From Paludibacteraceae bacterium (GTDB taxonomy: Bacteria > Bacteroidota > Bacteroidia > Bacteroidales > Paludibacteraceae): a stretch of DNA of 5,196 nt. Positions 1 to 5,196 of this stretch are shown in pieces (the stretch's first letter is position 1; the number at the start of each line of letters is the position of its first letter). The stretch lies in NCBI GenBank assembly GCA_017648235.1, contig JAGCIZ010000033.1, forward strand, positions 1 to 5,196. The letters are read 5' to 3'. A model generated the notes under the pieces. The model had not been told where the DNA came from. It was given only the letters and a program-made list of their open reading frames with translations, and searched no databases. Both the position numbers and the translations under genes were made by a program.

Positions 1-1152
1 CGTTCTGATTTTGCAAAAATAGGAATGCAACTCAATGAGTCGCTTACATTTGAGCAATGGAAGGATGTTTATAAAAAGTTGGTTTATTGGGATTTGGAAC
101 TTTCGGAAACGAATAATGAGATGAGTGATTTGCTTTCTATGCAAAAGTCGGAAGCGAATAATACTTTTTCTAAATTCATAAAAAAGAATTATGCTTCGTG
201 GTTCGAGGAGCCAGAGAATAGACCAATTTTATCTCCAGATTTATTTAAGAAAAAGATTTTTCCAATTCTTGATGCTGGAGAAAAAGTCTTTTTTATTTTG
301 ATTGATAATTTTAGATTGGATCAGTGGAAGTTGATACGAGATAATATTATTACACCTTATTTTTCTGTCTTGGACGAGGACGTATATTGTAGTATTCTCC
401 CTACAGCTACTCAATATGCACGAAATGCTGTTTTTTCGGGGTTGATGCCGGCTCAGTTGCAGCAGTATTTCCCGCAACTGTGGATTGATGAGGAGGGCGA
501 TGAGGATAAAAATCAGAATGAGGAAAAACTTATACAGTCTCAAATAGATCGTTTTAGGAAAAAGTATACGTTTTCTTATCGAAAGGTGAATAATTCACAA
601 TTTGGAGAAAAAATGGTAGCCATGTTGCCAAAAATATTGGAAAACGACTTGAATGTTTGTATTCTTAATTTTGTAGATATGCTTTCTCATGCTAGAACCG
701 ATTCGCAGATGATACGTGAATTGGCGGAAAATGAGAAAGATTATAGAGATTTGACTTTGTCGTGGTTCGAACGCTCATTTGTAAAAACTCTATTTCAAAA
801 ATTGGCAAAAAGTAATGTTAAAGTTGTTATTACAACTGACCACGGAGCAGTCAGTATAAGTAATCCGATAAAAATTGTTGGAAATAAAAATACCAATGTT
901 AATTTACGCTATAAAGTTGATAAAAGTTTGACTTATAACGAAAAAGAGGTTTTTGCTATAAAGCAACCATCTAAGTTTGGTCTTACAAGTCAAAGTATCA
1001 ATACGCAGTATGTTTTTGCAACAAATAATGACTTTTTCGCTTATCCAAACAATTTTAATTATTACGCCAATTACTACAAAAATACGTTTCAACATGGTGG
1101 AATTTCAATGGAAGAAATGATTGTGCCATTTGTTGTTTTGGCAGGGAAATAG
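1..1152 (+). CDS. porX: PorX-type response regulator, C-terminal PglZ phosphatase part (5' truncated by window edge)
   Basis: The reading frame is open from base 1, so the ATG at position 25 is internal (residues below count from it). PorX proteins are about 520 residues; the missing 140 or so would be the CheY-like receiver domain. What remains is a helical linker (about 1-60) and a PglZ/alkaline-phosphatase-superfamily domain (about 75-375). The metal-site motifs of that fold are visible: Asp94 in LIDNFRLDQ, the probable nucleophile Thr127 in LPTATQYARN, Asp218 and His222 in VDMLSHARTD, Asp272-His273 in TTDHGAV, and His358 in QHGGISMEEM. All expected ligands are present, so the enzyme looks active. 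From family knowledge, PorX is activated by the histidine kinase PorY, acts in the cytoplasm to control type IX secretion genes together with the sigma factor SigP, and hydrolyses oligonucleotide phosphodiesters. An orthologue with another output is possible, since the receiver domain is not visible. Confidence 0.9.
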   Translation, partial: RSDFAKIGMQLNESLTFEQWKDVYKKLVYWDLELSETNNEMSDLLSMQKSEANNTFSKFIKKNYASWFEEPENRPILSPDLFKKKIFPILDAGEKVFFILIDNFRLDQWKLIRDNIITPYFSVLDEDVYCSILPTATQYARNAVFSGLMPAQLQQYFPQLWIDEEGDEDKNQNEEKLIQSQIDRFRKKYTFSYRKVNNSQFGEKMVAMLPKILENDLNVCILNFVDMLSHARTDSQMIRELAENEKDYRDLTLSWFERSFVKTLFQKLAKSNVKVVITTDHGAVSISNPIKIVGNKNTNVNLRYKVDKSLTYNEKEVFAIKQPSKFGLTSQSINTQYVFATNNDFFAYPNNFNYYANYYKNTFQHGGISMEEMIVPFVVLAGK

Positions 1153-1167
1153 TTTTCGAAAATGCAG

Positions 1168-1197
1168 AACCTAGTAGGTTTGTAAATTATTTTTTTT
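1168..1197 (+). terminator. Weak candidate terminator after porX
   Basis: AACCT (1168-1172) can pair with AGGTT (1176-1180) across a 3-nt loop, and a run of eight T lies at 1190-1197. The stem is only 5 bp and the T run starts about 10 nt after it, so this is a poor intrinsic terminator. Read-through from porX into the HTH gene is plausible. Confidence 0.22.
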
Positions 1198-1211
1198 GAA
1201 AAAAAGGAAAA

Positions 1212-1219
1212 TATATTTG
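1212..1219 (+). promoter_or_regulatory. Candidate Bacteroidetes -7 box (TATATTTG) for the HTH gene
   Basis: TATATTTG matches the TAnnTTTG consensus exactly and is followed by C. The nearest upstream TTTG (1195-1198) leaves only a 13-bp spacer, against about 20 bp in the two strong promoters at the right end of this window, and the next one (1179-1182) leaves 29 bp. The -33 element is therefore poor or absent. A start about 5 nt downstream would give a leader of roughly 70 nt before the ATG at 1298. The promoter may be weak, or need an activator or alternative sigma factor. Confidence 0.45.
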
Positions 1220-1297
1220 CTTTTGATAAATATCTTACTTAATTTTATCGGAGTATTTTAAATAAATAATTTTTTAATCTTATAAATTTATATTGCT

Positions 1298-1546
1298 ATG
1301 GTAAAGACAATCACATTCAACGAGTTGCGTAAAATTAAAGACAGTTTGCCAAGCGGAAGTATGAAAAGAATCGCTGATGAATTGGGTTTAGGAGAGGAAA
1401 CTGTAAGAAATTATTTTGGTGGACATAATTATAAGGAAGGCAATAGTTGTGGTATACATATAGAATCTGGTCCTGATGGCGGAATTGTAACTCTTGACGA
1501 TACCTCTATTTTAGAATTAGCAGAAAAAATTATAAAAGAAGGATAA
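1298..1546 (+). CDS. Small helix-turn-helix DNA-binding protein
   Basis: This 82-residue protein has one recognisable element, a helix-turn-helix at about residues 20-42: SMKRIADELG is the first helix, a short Gly-containing turn follows, and EETVRNYFGG is the recognition helix. The logic (residue set deciding whether a regulator-like helix can dock) resembles the HTH of sigma-70 region 4 or LacI-type proteins. The C-terminal third has a Gly/Asp-rich beta-like stretch (GIHIESGPDGGIVTLDD) and a short final helix. I recall similar small proteins annotated only as DNA-binding protein in Bacteroidales; no characterised function is known to me. It is probably a transcriptional or nucleoid-associated factor. 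It lies 145 bp downstream of porX on the same strand, with its own -7 box, and ends 20 bp before a strong terminator. No Shine-Dalgarno sequence is seen; the leader is AT-rich, as is normal in this phylum. The start at MVKTITF is the only sensible one. Confidence 0.85.
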   Translation: MVKTITFNELRKIKDSLPSGSMKRIADELGLGEETVRNYFGGHNYKEGNSCGIHIESGPDGGIVTLDDTSILELAEKIIKEG

Positions 1547-1565
1547 AGATATTTATTAAATAAAG

Positions 1566-1594
1566 AAAAGAGCCACATTTTGTGGCTCTTTTTT
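1566..1594. terminator. Bidirectional intrinsic terminator between convergent genes
   Basis: A perfect 12-bp stem (1566-1577 with 1581-1592) with core GAGCCACA/TGTGGCTC closes a 3-nt TTT loop. On the plus strand the right arm runs into six T (1589-1594), suiting termination after the HTH gene. On the minus strand the left arm reads out as TTTTCTTTA, suiting termination after folB, whose TAA stop (1595-1593) abuts the base of the stem. One hairpin therefore serves both converging units. Confidence 0.9.
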
Positions 1595-1943
1595 ATTCGC
1601 AAAGACGAACTTCAACTTGCTCAACATGCCCACCAAGCGGAGGGTTGATTTTTGCTAGCAGAACTTCTGTTTTTGTTATTTTGGGATGAAGAGCCTTTAT
1701 TGCATTCAAAATGCGTTGAGCAACATTTTCTATTAATCGTGATTTTATTTGCATTTGCTCTTTTGTGGCGTCATAAATTGCTTGATAGTTCAGTGTGTCT
1801 TTCAAGTCATCTGATAGTTGTGGAGTATCTAAATCCAAGTCAATACTTACAGTTACTATAAATTCATTGCCAATTTTTTGTTCCTCATCAAAAAAACCGT
1901 GATGAGCATGAAAGTGCATGTTTTCTAATTTAATTGTTATCAT
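1593..1943 (-). CDS. folB: Dihydroneopterin aldolase
   Basis: This cytoplasmic enzyme of tetrahydrofolate synthesis cleaves 7,8-dihydroneopterin to 6-hydroxymethyl-7,8-dihydropterin and glycolaldehyde, and many members also epimerise the substrate. At 116 residues it has the normal length for the family. The hallmarks are in place: the N-terminal HAHHGFFDEEQKIGNEF block with Glu21 at the conserved acidic position, Tyr53 in LNYQAIYD, the pterin-anchoring Glu72 in LIENVAQRI, and the catalytic Lys98 in LAKINPPLGGHVEQVEV. The start ATG (1943-1941) overlaps the TGA of the upstream TPR gene in an ATGA arrangement, which fixes the start and suggests translational coupling. It is the last gene of the rnpA-yidD-TPR-folB operon and stops right at the shared terminator. 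No other folate gene is in the window. Confidence 0.96.
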   Translation of the reverse strand: MITIKLENMHFHAHHGFFDEEQKIGNEFIVTVSIDLDLDTPQLSDDLKDTLNYQAIYDATKEQMQIKSRLIENVAQRILNAIKALHPKITKTEVLLAKINPPLGGHVEQVEVRLCE

Positions 1944-4105
1944 AATTTTGAAAAATGTAAACGTAAAAACTCGTTCAGAAGATTAAGTTTGTTGTAGTTG
2001 ATGCCAAAATTTTGAAAAATTAATCCAATTTCATTGAAACGAGCAAAAAAATCTTCTTTCGATTTGATTTCCAAATAACCTTTTTGAAAATGATTGATGG
2101 CTTCTTCTTTATTTTTCGTTAGAAAATGGCAAAATCCAATCAAAATAAAATCGTCAAACTTAGGATTATTTTCTTTTAATTTATTGCTGTATTTTAACGC
2201 TTGCTCTTTTTTGTCGCAAAAGAGAGAACAGAATATAATGGCTTGTTGTATGTCATGGTTGTTGGGGGAGAGGTATTCTATTTTAAAAAATAGAGAAAGA
2301 GCTTCTTCGTATTTTTTGAGTTCAAAAAGACAATTTGCGATGTTTTGCTGAATTTTTAGATTATCTGGCTCGAGTTTTTCTGCCTCTTTGTAAAAAGAAA
2401 GAGCATTTTTCCATTGGTTTAGTTTTTTCGAACAAAAAGCTAATCTTTTTAACGTCCATTTGTTTTGTGGATCAAAAAGAAGAACGTTGTTATAAAAATC
2501 AATAGCTTGATTCCAATGTTGCATTTGTTGTGCGCAGTAACCCATTTTCTTGAGAATCGCAATGTCATTTTTTGTTTCTGAAAAATCCTTAAAAAGTTCA
2601 AATGCTGCGCTATAGATTTTCTTAGTGAAATAAAAATCAGCAATTGAAGTAAGGTCGTTCTTGTCAAAAAGGTTTCTTAAAAATAAGTTCTTGTGGATTT
2701 TTAGAACTTCATTAAATGGATTATAAGTTACTTTTGCTGGAAAAAGTTTGTAAAATCTATATAAATCCTGAACGTATTGATTGATATTTTGTTCTATTTC
2801 TAATGTTGGTTTTGTAAGTTTTTTATCGTCTTTGTCGCTTTGAAGTTGTTGGGATTCCATTTTGCTGTTATTTATCATGGAGTTCCATTGGTTCTGTGGT
2901 AACTGAGATAATGTAAGGCAGAATGAATATTTGTCGGAATTGCACATCCAAGAATTTTCTGTTAGAATGGACAAAAATTCGGAGTCGTGCTTAAATAGTT
3001 GATTGACGGACGAATGTTTTGTGTCGAAAGGTAAAAACCAATTGTATGCTGAATTGAAAAAAGGATAAGATTTTAAACCGGAAAAAGTGCTCATATAAAC
3101 ATCGGAACCGTCTCTCTGTAGGTCGCTAAATTCCTCCATTTTGTCGCTTAAATTATTTTCCTCAAAAAACTCTTGCCAAGCAGCTGATTGCTCTTCTATG
3201 TCATCAATGTCAATTTTCCCGTTGTCAATTTTATCTTTTATTTGTGTTGAAAATTTGAGCATTTCAGGCAAAATCTCGTCTTTTATTTTTTTTGTAATTG
3301 CATCAGTTTCGCTTGTTCTTACAAGTTGTATTATTGAAAATTTTACTAATTCAACAAACTTTTTGTCCTTTGTGAGTTTTTGGAGGTATTGGAAAATAGA
3401 ATGAAAAATTGCAATTCTATTTTCATATTTATTTAGGATTAAAACGAGGGCAACGATGATTCTGTATGAGACTTCTTTTTCTACTTTGTCCCAATTTTTG
3501 AATAAAAACAAAATTTTATTTTCATCAAAAAAACTCAAGGCATTTAGCATAAACGCCGAGATAGAGAGGCATTTTGATGTGGGAGGAATAGTTGGGTTTT
3601 GAAGTAATTGGCAAAAAATCTCTAGAGAGGAGTTTTCCCATCTTTGTGATGACAAAATAGAATAGAAAAGTTCCTTGTTTGATTTTTCAATATCAAAAGT
3701 ATCCTCTTTGTAGTCATTTTCTTTGTCAAAAACTTCAGAAATTAAGCTTCGAACTGATTTTTGTTCTGACTTTTGTATTATTTGATTTATAGTTATTTCT
3801 ATATTTAAATTTCCTCTTTCTTTGCTCTCAAAAAAACTGTTTGTTCTTTGAAATTCATAGCGAATGTTGTCGATGAGAATAAAAGTTTTTTGAATGAGAC
3901 TATTTAATATTGTATTACTTTCTTTGTCTTCTATGTCTTGAAGCGCATAGGTGAGTAGGGGACGATATATTAGTTGAATCTCTTCGATGTATTCTTTTGT
4001 TTGATTATTGGAAGAAATTTCACTTATTAAATCAAGTGCTTGTTGTAGATGTCTTTCTAACAATAATTGTTCTGCGTTGTCTAATTTTCCCAAAATATTT
4101 TCCAT
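1940..4105 (-). CDS. Large TPR-repeat protein, Bacteroidales family of unknown function
   Basis: The 721-residue protein has no signal peptide or clear membrane segment, so it is probably cytoplasmic. Residues 1-290 are predicted mostly helical and match nothing I know. Residues 308-362 form a distinctive block (WQEFFEEN, then DKMEEFSDLQRDGSDVYMST, then FSGLKSYPFFNSAYNWFLPF) that I recall as conserved in Bacteroidales TPR proteins. A polar linker (about 410-440) follows. The C-terminal part is a TPR array: one degenerate repeat at about 484-514 and five clear ones from about 515 to 684, including HWNQAIDFYNNVLLFDPQN and KYEEALSLFFKIEYLSPNN. A Cys recurs at the same repeat position (524, 558, 592, 626, 659). 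TPRs are protein-binding scaffolds; the partner is unknown, and I propose no enzymatic role. It starts 14 bp after yidD and overlaps folB by 4 bp, so it is cotranscribed with both. The start follows the A-rich leader ATATAAAAAAAAGAA. Confidence 0.88.
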   Translation of the reverse strand: MENILGKLDNAEQLLLERHLQQALDLISEISSNNQTKEYIEEIQLIYRPLLTYALQDIEDKESNTILNSLIQKTFILIDNIRYEFQRTNSFFESKERGNLNIEITINQIIQKSEQKSVRSLISEVFDKENDYKEDTFDIEKSNKELFYSILSSQRWENSSLEIFCQLLQNPTIPPTSKCLSISAFMLNALSFFDENKILFLFKNWDKVEKEVSYRIIVALVLILNKYENRIAIFHSIFQYLQKLTKDKKFVELVKFSIIQLVRTSETDAITKKIKDEILPEMLKFSTQIKDKIDNGKIDIDDIEEQSAAWQEFFEENNLSDKMEEFSDLQRDGSDVYMSTFSGLKSYPFFNSAYNWFLPFDTKHSSVNQLFKHDSEFLSILTENSWMCNSDKYSFCLTLSQLPQNQWNSMINNSKMESQQLQSDKDDKKLTKPTLEIEQNINQYVQDLYRFYKLFPAKVTYNPFNEVLKIHKNLFLRNLFDKNDLTSIADFYFTKKIYSAAFELFKDFSETKNDIAILKKMGYCAQQMQHWNQAIDFYNNVLLFDPQNKWTLKRLAFCSKKLNQWKNALSFYKEAEKLEPDNLKIQQNIANCLFELKKYEEALSLFFKIEYLSPNNHDIQQAIIFCSLFCDKKEQALKYSNKLKENNPKFDDFILIGFCHFLTKNKEEAINHFQKGYLEIKSKEDFFARFNEIGLIFQNFGINYNKLNLLNEFLRLHFSKL

Positions 4106-4119
4106 TTCTTTTTTTTATA

Positions 4120-4341
4120 TTAAGGAACAGGATCAAAACCACTGCCTCCCCAGGGGTTACAACGTAAAATTCTTTTTATGCCAAGCCAACTTCCTTTTAG
4201 TATGCCATATTTCATTACAGCCTCTACCATATACTGTGAGCATGTTGGCGTAAACCTGCACGATGGAGGAAACATTGGTGATATTGCTTTTTGGTAAAAG
4301 TAAACTGGCAATAAAAAAATATGCTGAAGTGGTTTTTTCAT
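4120..4341 (-). CDS. yidD: Membrane protein insertion efficiency factor YidD
   Basis: YidD is a small protein of the inner face of the cytoplasmic membrane that assists YidC-dependent insertion of membrane proteins. All 73 residues align with the family: an N-terminal amphipathic/hydrophobic stretch (about 6-24, HIFLLPVYFYQKAISP), the signature PPSCRFTPTCSQYMVEA (26-41), and the C-terminal RCNPWGGSGFDPVP (60-73). The three conserved cysteines Cys28, Cys34 and Cys61 are present. The ATG (4341-4339) overlaps the rnpA stop TGA by 4 bp, giving translational coupling. The rnpA-yidD pairing is classical across bacteria, but here yidC does not follow; the next gene is the TPR protein. Confidence 0.96.
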   Translation of the reverse strand: MKKPLQHIFLLPVYFYQKAISPMFPPSCRFTPTCSQYMVEAVMKYGILKGSWLGIKRILRCNPWGGSGFDPVP

Positions 4342-4724
4342 TCTAGCTTATTTGTGATTTTTGTCAATGCTTCTTGTGTTTTTTTGTTGAGAGATTCAAA
4401 TCGATAAAAATCATTAGATATATATAACACAGCTATGTCTAATGCTTTGTTGTTATTGTTTATGTTTTCAAAAAGAGTACTTTTGTTTTTTCGATATGAT
4501 TCTCTTAACTGCCTTTTTATTTTATTTCTATCTACTGCATGTTTAAATCTTTTCTTTGGTACGGAAAAGAGAACTCTAACATTTGCTTCTTTTTGAACAG
4601 CTAAACGTTTTGTAAAAACAATCCTTAAAGGATATACAACAAAGGAATCTCCTTCTGATAAGAGTTTTTTTATTCGAGTTTCTCCTGTGAGATGTTCTTT
4701 TTTTGAAAAACCAAGTTGAGACAT
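4338..4724 (-). CDS. rnpA: Ribonuclease P protein component
   Basis: This is the protein subunit of RNase P, which binds the catalytic RNA (rnpB, not in this window) and helps it remove 5' leaders from pre-tRNAs. The 128 residues are normal for the family. The N-terminal FSKKEHLTGETRIKKLLSEG matches the usual opening, VRVLFSVPKKRFKHAVDRNKIKR carries the central strand, and the RNR RNA-binding signature spans about 61-81 (KHAVDRNKIKRQLRESYRKNK, with Arg66-Asn67 and Arg71). The start is supported by the homologous N-terminus and the leader ATATAAAAAAGAA directly before the ATG. It is the first gene of the minus-strand operon. The rpmH gene that often precedes rnpA in other phyla is absent here. 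Confidence 0.95.
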   Translation of the reverse strand: MSQLGFSKKEHLTGETRIKKLLSEGDSFVVYPLRIVFTKRLAVQKEANVRVLFSVPKKRFKHAVDRNKIKRQLRESYRKNKSTLFENINNNNKALDIAVLYISNDFYRFESLNKKTQEALTKITNKLE

Positions 4725-4975
4725 TTCTTTTTTATATGTATACTACTGCAAAAATAAAAATTAAGTTTAATAAAATCGTTTATTTTTGTCTTTCTTGACT
4801 AAGGAATGAGTTTTTTTACAGGAAAAGAAGAGAATAATTCGGCTTTTAGTCTTCTAAATTTAATGTTGTTTGTTTATATATGTAATATTTGTTTCAATTT
4901 GTTTTTATTTTTATCCTTTTTATACAATTGAGATTCAGTTATTTGTGATTTTTTTTCAAAAAACATGTAAAAATA
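4725..4975. other. AT-rich intergenic region without a convincing gene
   Basis: The region between the rnpA start and the first tandem promoter is very AT-rich. It holds the rnpA -7 box, a second TAnnTTTG box on the plus strand (TATTTTTG, 4781-4788) without a -33 partner, and a 41-codon plus-strand frame (4806-4931) that encodes a Phe/Leu/Asn-rich hydrophobic peptide and cannot be told apart from chance. Positions 4950-4974 are A/T tracts that may act as an UP-like element for the promoter at 4976. I see no tRNA, no stable hairpin and no repeat. Confidence 0.6.
4749..4756 (-). promoter_or_regulatory. Bacteroidetes -7 box for the rnpA operon
   Basis: On the minus strand this reads TATTTTTG followed by CAG, an exact TAnnTTTG match 25 nt before the rnpA start codon. 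Initiation about 5 nt downstream would leave a leader of roughly 20 nt. No TTTG -33 element is visible at the 20-bp spacing, so strength is uncertain. No other candidate lies between here and rnpA. Confidence 0.55.
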
Positions 4976-5007
4976 TTTGGTGGTAGAGGTAAAAAGGTCT
5001 ACTTTTG
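4976..5007 (+). promoter_or_regulatory. Strong Bacteroidetes promoter P1 (stable-RNA type)
   Basis: TTTG (4976-4979) and TACTTTTG (5000-5007) are exact matches to the Bacteroidetes -33 and -7 elements with a 20-bp spacer. The upstream AAAAATATTTGG (4969-4980) is A/T-rich, like an UP element. The transcript would begin near the CCGCTTTTTCGGGG stretch, which resembles the start regions of Bacteroides rRNA operons as I remember them. It points away from rnpA, toward a gene beyond the window. Confidence 0.85.
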
Positions 5008-5034
5008 CAACCGCTTTTTCGGGGAACGAGGAGT

Positions 5035-5043
5035 TGTTCTTTA
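5035..5043 (+). promoter_or_regulatory. boxA-like antitermination motif in the P1 leader
   Basis: TGTTCTTTA differs at one base from the bacterial rRNA leader boxA core TGCTCTTTA, the NusB/S10 binding site. It lies about 30 nt downstream of P1 and upstream of P2, so only P1 transcripts would carry it. A 9-nt motif in AT-rich DNA can arise by chance, so the call rests mainly on its position. Confidence 0.35.
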
Positions 5044-5074
5044 GTTAAAAAAAGTAAAAAAATATTGAAAAATA

Positions 5075-5106
5075 TTTGGCGGAAACAAAAAGAGGTTGTA
5101 CTTTTG
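5075..5106 (+). promoter_or_regulatory. Strong Bacteroidetes promoter P2 (stable-RNA type)
   Basis: TTTG (5075-5078) and TACTTTTG (5099-5106), again with exactly 20 bp between them, repeat P1 at a 99-bp offset. The flanks are also shared: AAAAATATTTGG upstream and TACTTTTGCAA at the -7. An A-rich tract (5045-5074) precedes it. The early transcript contains a small hairpin, CTGAA/TTCAG around an AGAG loop (5121-5134). Tandem strong promoters are typical of rRNA operons; the 16S gene itself is not reached by 5196. Confidence 0.87.
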
Positions 5107-5196
5107 CAATCCTTTTCGCTCTGAAAGAGTTCAGGGTTTGAATGAAGAGATGCAGATTTGAGAGATCAGGTTTGTGTTACAAAAAAAGAAGCGATC
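5107..5196 (+). other. Probable leader of a stable-RNA operon, cut by the window end
   Basis: About 90 nt follow P2 with no start codon leading a sizeable frame and no tRNA-like fold that I can see. The base composition is richer in G than the preceding 300 nt. The position after two strong tandem promoters suggests an rRNA (or tRNA) precursor leader. The conserved 16S 5' end (AGAGTTTGATC) is not present, so the identity of the downstream gene is an inference. Confidence 0.5.

Noticed and set aside
25..27. ATG at 25 as the true start of the porX-like gene
   Set aside because: The same frame is open through the eight codons before it to the window edge, and the PorX family needs an N-terminal receiver domain that would lie upstream.
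241..543. 100-codon minus-strand frame opposite porX
   Set aside because: It is antisense to a well-conserved PglZ domain, has a low-complexity Ile/Leu/Lys composition and no recognisable motif.
904..1095. 63-codon minus-strand frame opposite the porX 3' end
   Set aside because: It is a shadow of the coding strand with no family resemblance.
1652..1861. 69-codon plus-strand frame opposite folB
   Set aside because: It is antisense to a clear folB gene and its hydrophobic look comes from the reverse complement of that gene.
2094..3404. Further frames within the TPR gene (2094-2351 +, 2449-2667 -, 3141-3404 +)
   Set aside because: All lie inside a 721-codon gene whose own frame shows TPR periodicity; none has motifs or upstream signals.
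4008..4253. 81-codon plus-strand frame across the TPR start and yidD
   Set aside because: It runs antisense across two real genes, including the conserved yidD core, and has no recognisable content.
4950..4966. T-run followed by A-run (TTTTTTTTC AAAAAA) as a terminator
   Set aside because: The stem would consist of A-T pairs only, with no GC core, and no gene ends nearby on either strand. It fits better as promoter-upstream A/T tract DNA.
5111..5196. tRNA or 16S rRNA gene at the right edge
   Set aside because: I could not find a cloverleaf with acceptor/T-arm motifs, nor the conserved 16S start AGAGTTTGATC. Only leader-like sequence is present.

Overview
The window is low-GC DNA from a member of the Bacteroidetes (Bacteroidota), most likely the order Bacteroidales. 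Four things support this. The start of the window encodes the C-terminal part of a PorX-type protein, the response regulator tied to the type IX secretion system, which is confined to this phylum. The promoters fit the Bacteroidetes TTTG / TAnnTTTG pattern rather than the E. coli pattern. Start codons are preceded by A-rich leaders instead of Shine-Dalgarno sequences. The TPR protein resembles a family I know from Bacteroidales. I cannot name a genus.

Layout. Positions 1-1152 (+) are the 3' part of porX, cut by the window edge. After a 145-bp gap with a TAnnTTTG box, 1298-1546 (+) encodes an 82-residue helix-turn-helix protein. This gene converges on a four-gene minus-strand block and shares with it one strong hairpin at 1566-1592, which can terminate transcription from both sides. 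Read in its own direction the block is rnpA (RNase P protein), yidD (membrane insertion factor), a 721-residue TPR protein and folB (dihydroneopterin aldolase). The rnpA/yidD and TPR/folB junctions are ATGA overlaps, and yidD and the TPR gene are 14 bp apart, so the block is almost certainly one operon. A Bacteroidetes -7 box lies just upstream of rnpA.

The last 470 bp (4725-5196) hold no convincing gene. They contain two near-perfect tandem promoters pointing right, each with an exact 20-bp spacer and offset by 99 bp, followed by leader-like sequence. This looks like the start of a highly expressed stable-RNA operon, most likely rRNA, whose first gene lies beyond the window.

The genes mix core functions (tRNA 5' maturation, membrane protein insertion, folate synthesis) with Bacteroidetes-specific signalling (PorX). 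I see no mobile element, CRISPR array, tRNA gene or defence system, and no new multi-gene system that the sequence would support. The points most worth following are the HTH gene beside porX, the large uncharacterised TPR protein inside an rnpA-yidD-folB operon, and the tandem promoter array.
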